Origin: Candidatus Agathobaculum merdigallinarum | GTDB taxonomy: Bacteria; Bacillota; Clostridia; Oscillospirales; Butyricicoccaceae | DNA length: 7,624 nt | Reading direction: 5' to 3' | Assembly: GCA_019115425.1 (NCBI GenBank) | Contig: DXDO01000059.1 | Location: 1 to 7,624, forward strand | Part shown: positions 5,713 to 7,624 of the stretch, piece by piece | Layout: every line of letters begins with the position of its first letter | Position numbering within the stretch: position 1 is the first letter of the stretch | The notes under the pieces: generated by a model | Seen by the model: only the letters and a program-made list of their open reading frames with translations | The model's database searches: none | Told to the model about the DNA's origin: nothing | Translations under genes and position numbers: made by a program

Positions 5713-5888
5713 CGTAAACAAAACTTAACAAAAATATATTCAAAATACAACCGAAATAAGCCCAATCATTTCTCTCCGCAACGGCAGGAGGTACTGAAAC
5801 GCTGCGCCGCAGGGCTGCTTTCAATGGCGGAACGCCGGCTCTCCGCCGGCATGAGCAATAAACTACCAAATTAAAAGGAGACTCGAAC
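5713..5888 (+). promoter_or_regulatory. Structured 5' leader of the bcd operon
   Basis: The leader of about 175 nt starts AT-rich and turns GC-rich after 5775. It contains an internal AGGAGG (5786-5791) with no usable start codon close behind. GCAG (5784-5787) can pair with CTGC (5815-5818) around a hairpin CTGC-GCC-GCAG (5802-5812). A separate hairpin is formed by GCCGGC (5834-5839) and GCCGGC (5845-5850). A 16-codon ORF (5824-5874) ends 14 nt before bcd and could be a leader peptide, but has only a weak AGGG site. The true bcd ribosome binding site, AAGGAG (5875-5880), lies outside these stems. No known riboswitch class was recognised. Confidence 0.5.
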
Positions 5889-7031
<1,143 letters not shown>

Positions 7032-7053
7032 GATATAGGAGGAAAACAGAACG

Positions 7054-7624
7054 ATGAAGGCAATTGTTTGTGTAAAGCAGGTTCCGGATACCTCCGGCAA
7101 GGTAGCAGTCAATCCCGACGGCACCCTGAACCGTGCTTCGATGGAAACCATCACCAATCCGGACGACCTCAACGCAGTTGAGGCTGCCCTCAAGCTCAAG
7201 GATGAGACCGGCTGCAAGGTCGTTGTCATCACCATGGGCCCCCCGCCGGCAGAAGGCATGCTCCGCGAGCTGCTCGCGCGCGGCGCGGACGAGGCTGTTC
7301 TGGTATCCGCCCGTGAGTTCGGCGGCTCCGACACCTTCGCTACCTCCCAGATCCTCGCGGCTGCCGTCAAGAAGGTCGGCCTTGAGGACGACGATATCGT
7401 ATTCTGCGGCCGTCAGGCAATCGACGGCGACACCGCGCAGGTAGGCTCCCAGATCGCGGAGAAGCTCGGCATCCCGCAGATCTCCTACGCTGCCGACATC
7501 AAGAAGGAAGGCAACACCGTCACCGTTAAGCGCATGCTCGAGGACGGCTACATGACCATCCAGACCAAGACCCCCTGCCTGCTGACCTGCATCAAGGAGC
7601 TGAACGCTCCGCGTTACATGTCCC
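7054..7624 (+). CDS. etfB: Electron transfer flavoprotein beta subunit, 5' part (cut by window end)
   Basis: EtfB with EtfA forms the FAD-containing partner of butyryl-CoA dehydrogenase. In anaerobes it takes electrons from NADH and splits them between crotonyl-CoA and ferredoxin. The frame stays open from the ATG at 7054 to the window edge, giving 190 of about 260 residues. It starts MKAIVCVKQVPDT, the usual beta-subunit opening, and carries the nucleotide-binding region GRQAIDGDTAQVG and a later KTPCLLTC segment. AGGAGG at 7037-7042 sits 11 nt before the start. The 22-nt gap from bcd with no terminator or promoter shows co-transcription, and etfA is expected just beyond the window. Confidence 0.96.
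   Translation, partial: MKAIVCVKQVPDTSGKVAVNPDGTLNRASMETITNPDDLNAVEAALKLKDETGCKVVVITMGPPPAEGMLRELLARGADEAVLVSAREFGGSDTFATSQILAAAVKKVGLEDDDIVFCGRQAIDGDTAQVGSQIAEKLGIPQISYAADIKKEGNTVTVKRMLEDGYMTIQTKTPCLLTCIKELNAPRYMS

Noticed and set aside
5674..5874. 66-codon ORF before bcd
   Set aside because: Its ATG at 5674 lies upstream of the promoter -35 box that drives this region, so most of it could not be translated from that transcript. Only the last 16 codons were kept as a weak candidate.

Overview
The window comes from a GC-rich (about 60% by eye), anaerobic Clostridia-type bacterium, most likely a butyrate producer. The main evidence is a bcd-etfB gene pair at the right end, which encodes the butyryl-CoA dehydrogenase/electron-transfer-flavoprotein complex of butyrate formation. 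The GH25 lysozyme, the AdhR/NmlR-like MerR regulator and the short clostridial-style Cu/Zn superoxide dismutase fit the same group. A family such as Butyricicoccaceae or another Oscillospirales lineage is an inference from GC content and gene content, not something the sequence proves. All seven genes lie on the + strand.

Left to right: the 3' part of valS (valyl-tRNA synthetase, its N-terminus cut by the window edge) ends at 2095. A 117-nt gap follows, holding a 9-bp perfect inverted repeat whose right arm is the ribosome binding site of the next gene. That gene (2213-3283) encodes a poorly characterised two-part basic protein with a DUF6033-like N-terminal half. After a 125-nt gap comes a Cu/Zn superoxide dismutase-like gene (3409-3864), closed by a 12-bp hairpin. 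A structured spacer and an extended -10 promoter lead to a membrane-anchored GH25 muramidase (4097-4948). A MerR-type promoter with a 19-bp spacer and a central dyad then precedes a MerR regulator (5064-5462), which ends at a textbook intrinsic terminator.

The 426-nt gene-free stretch 5463-5888 holds that terminator, a second hairpin followed by a T run that resembles a REP-like repeat remnant, an AT-rich block of AACAAA repeats, a strong promoter (TTGACG, 17 nt, TATATT) and a leader of about 175 nt with its own potential structure. This leader precedes bcd (5889-7031), followed 22 nt later by etfB, which runs off the right edge.

Functionally, the window joins a housekeeping translation gene, small independent units (stress enzyme, cell-wall hydrolase, electrophile-type regulator) and the start of an energy-conserving operon. 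I found no CRISPR array, tRNA, rRNA, transposase gene or defence system. The observations most worth a second look are regulatory: the sequestered ribosome binding site upstream of the unknown gene, the repeat-flanked bcd promoter and its structured leader, and the orphan self-controlled MerR gene.
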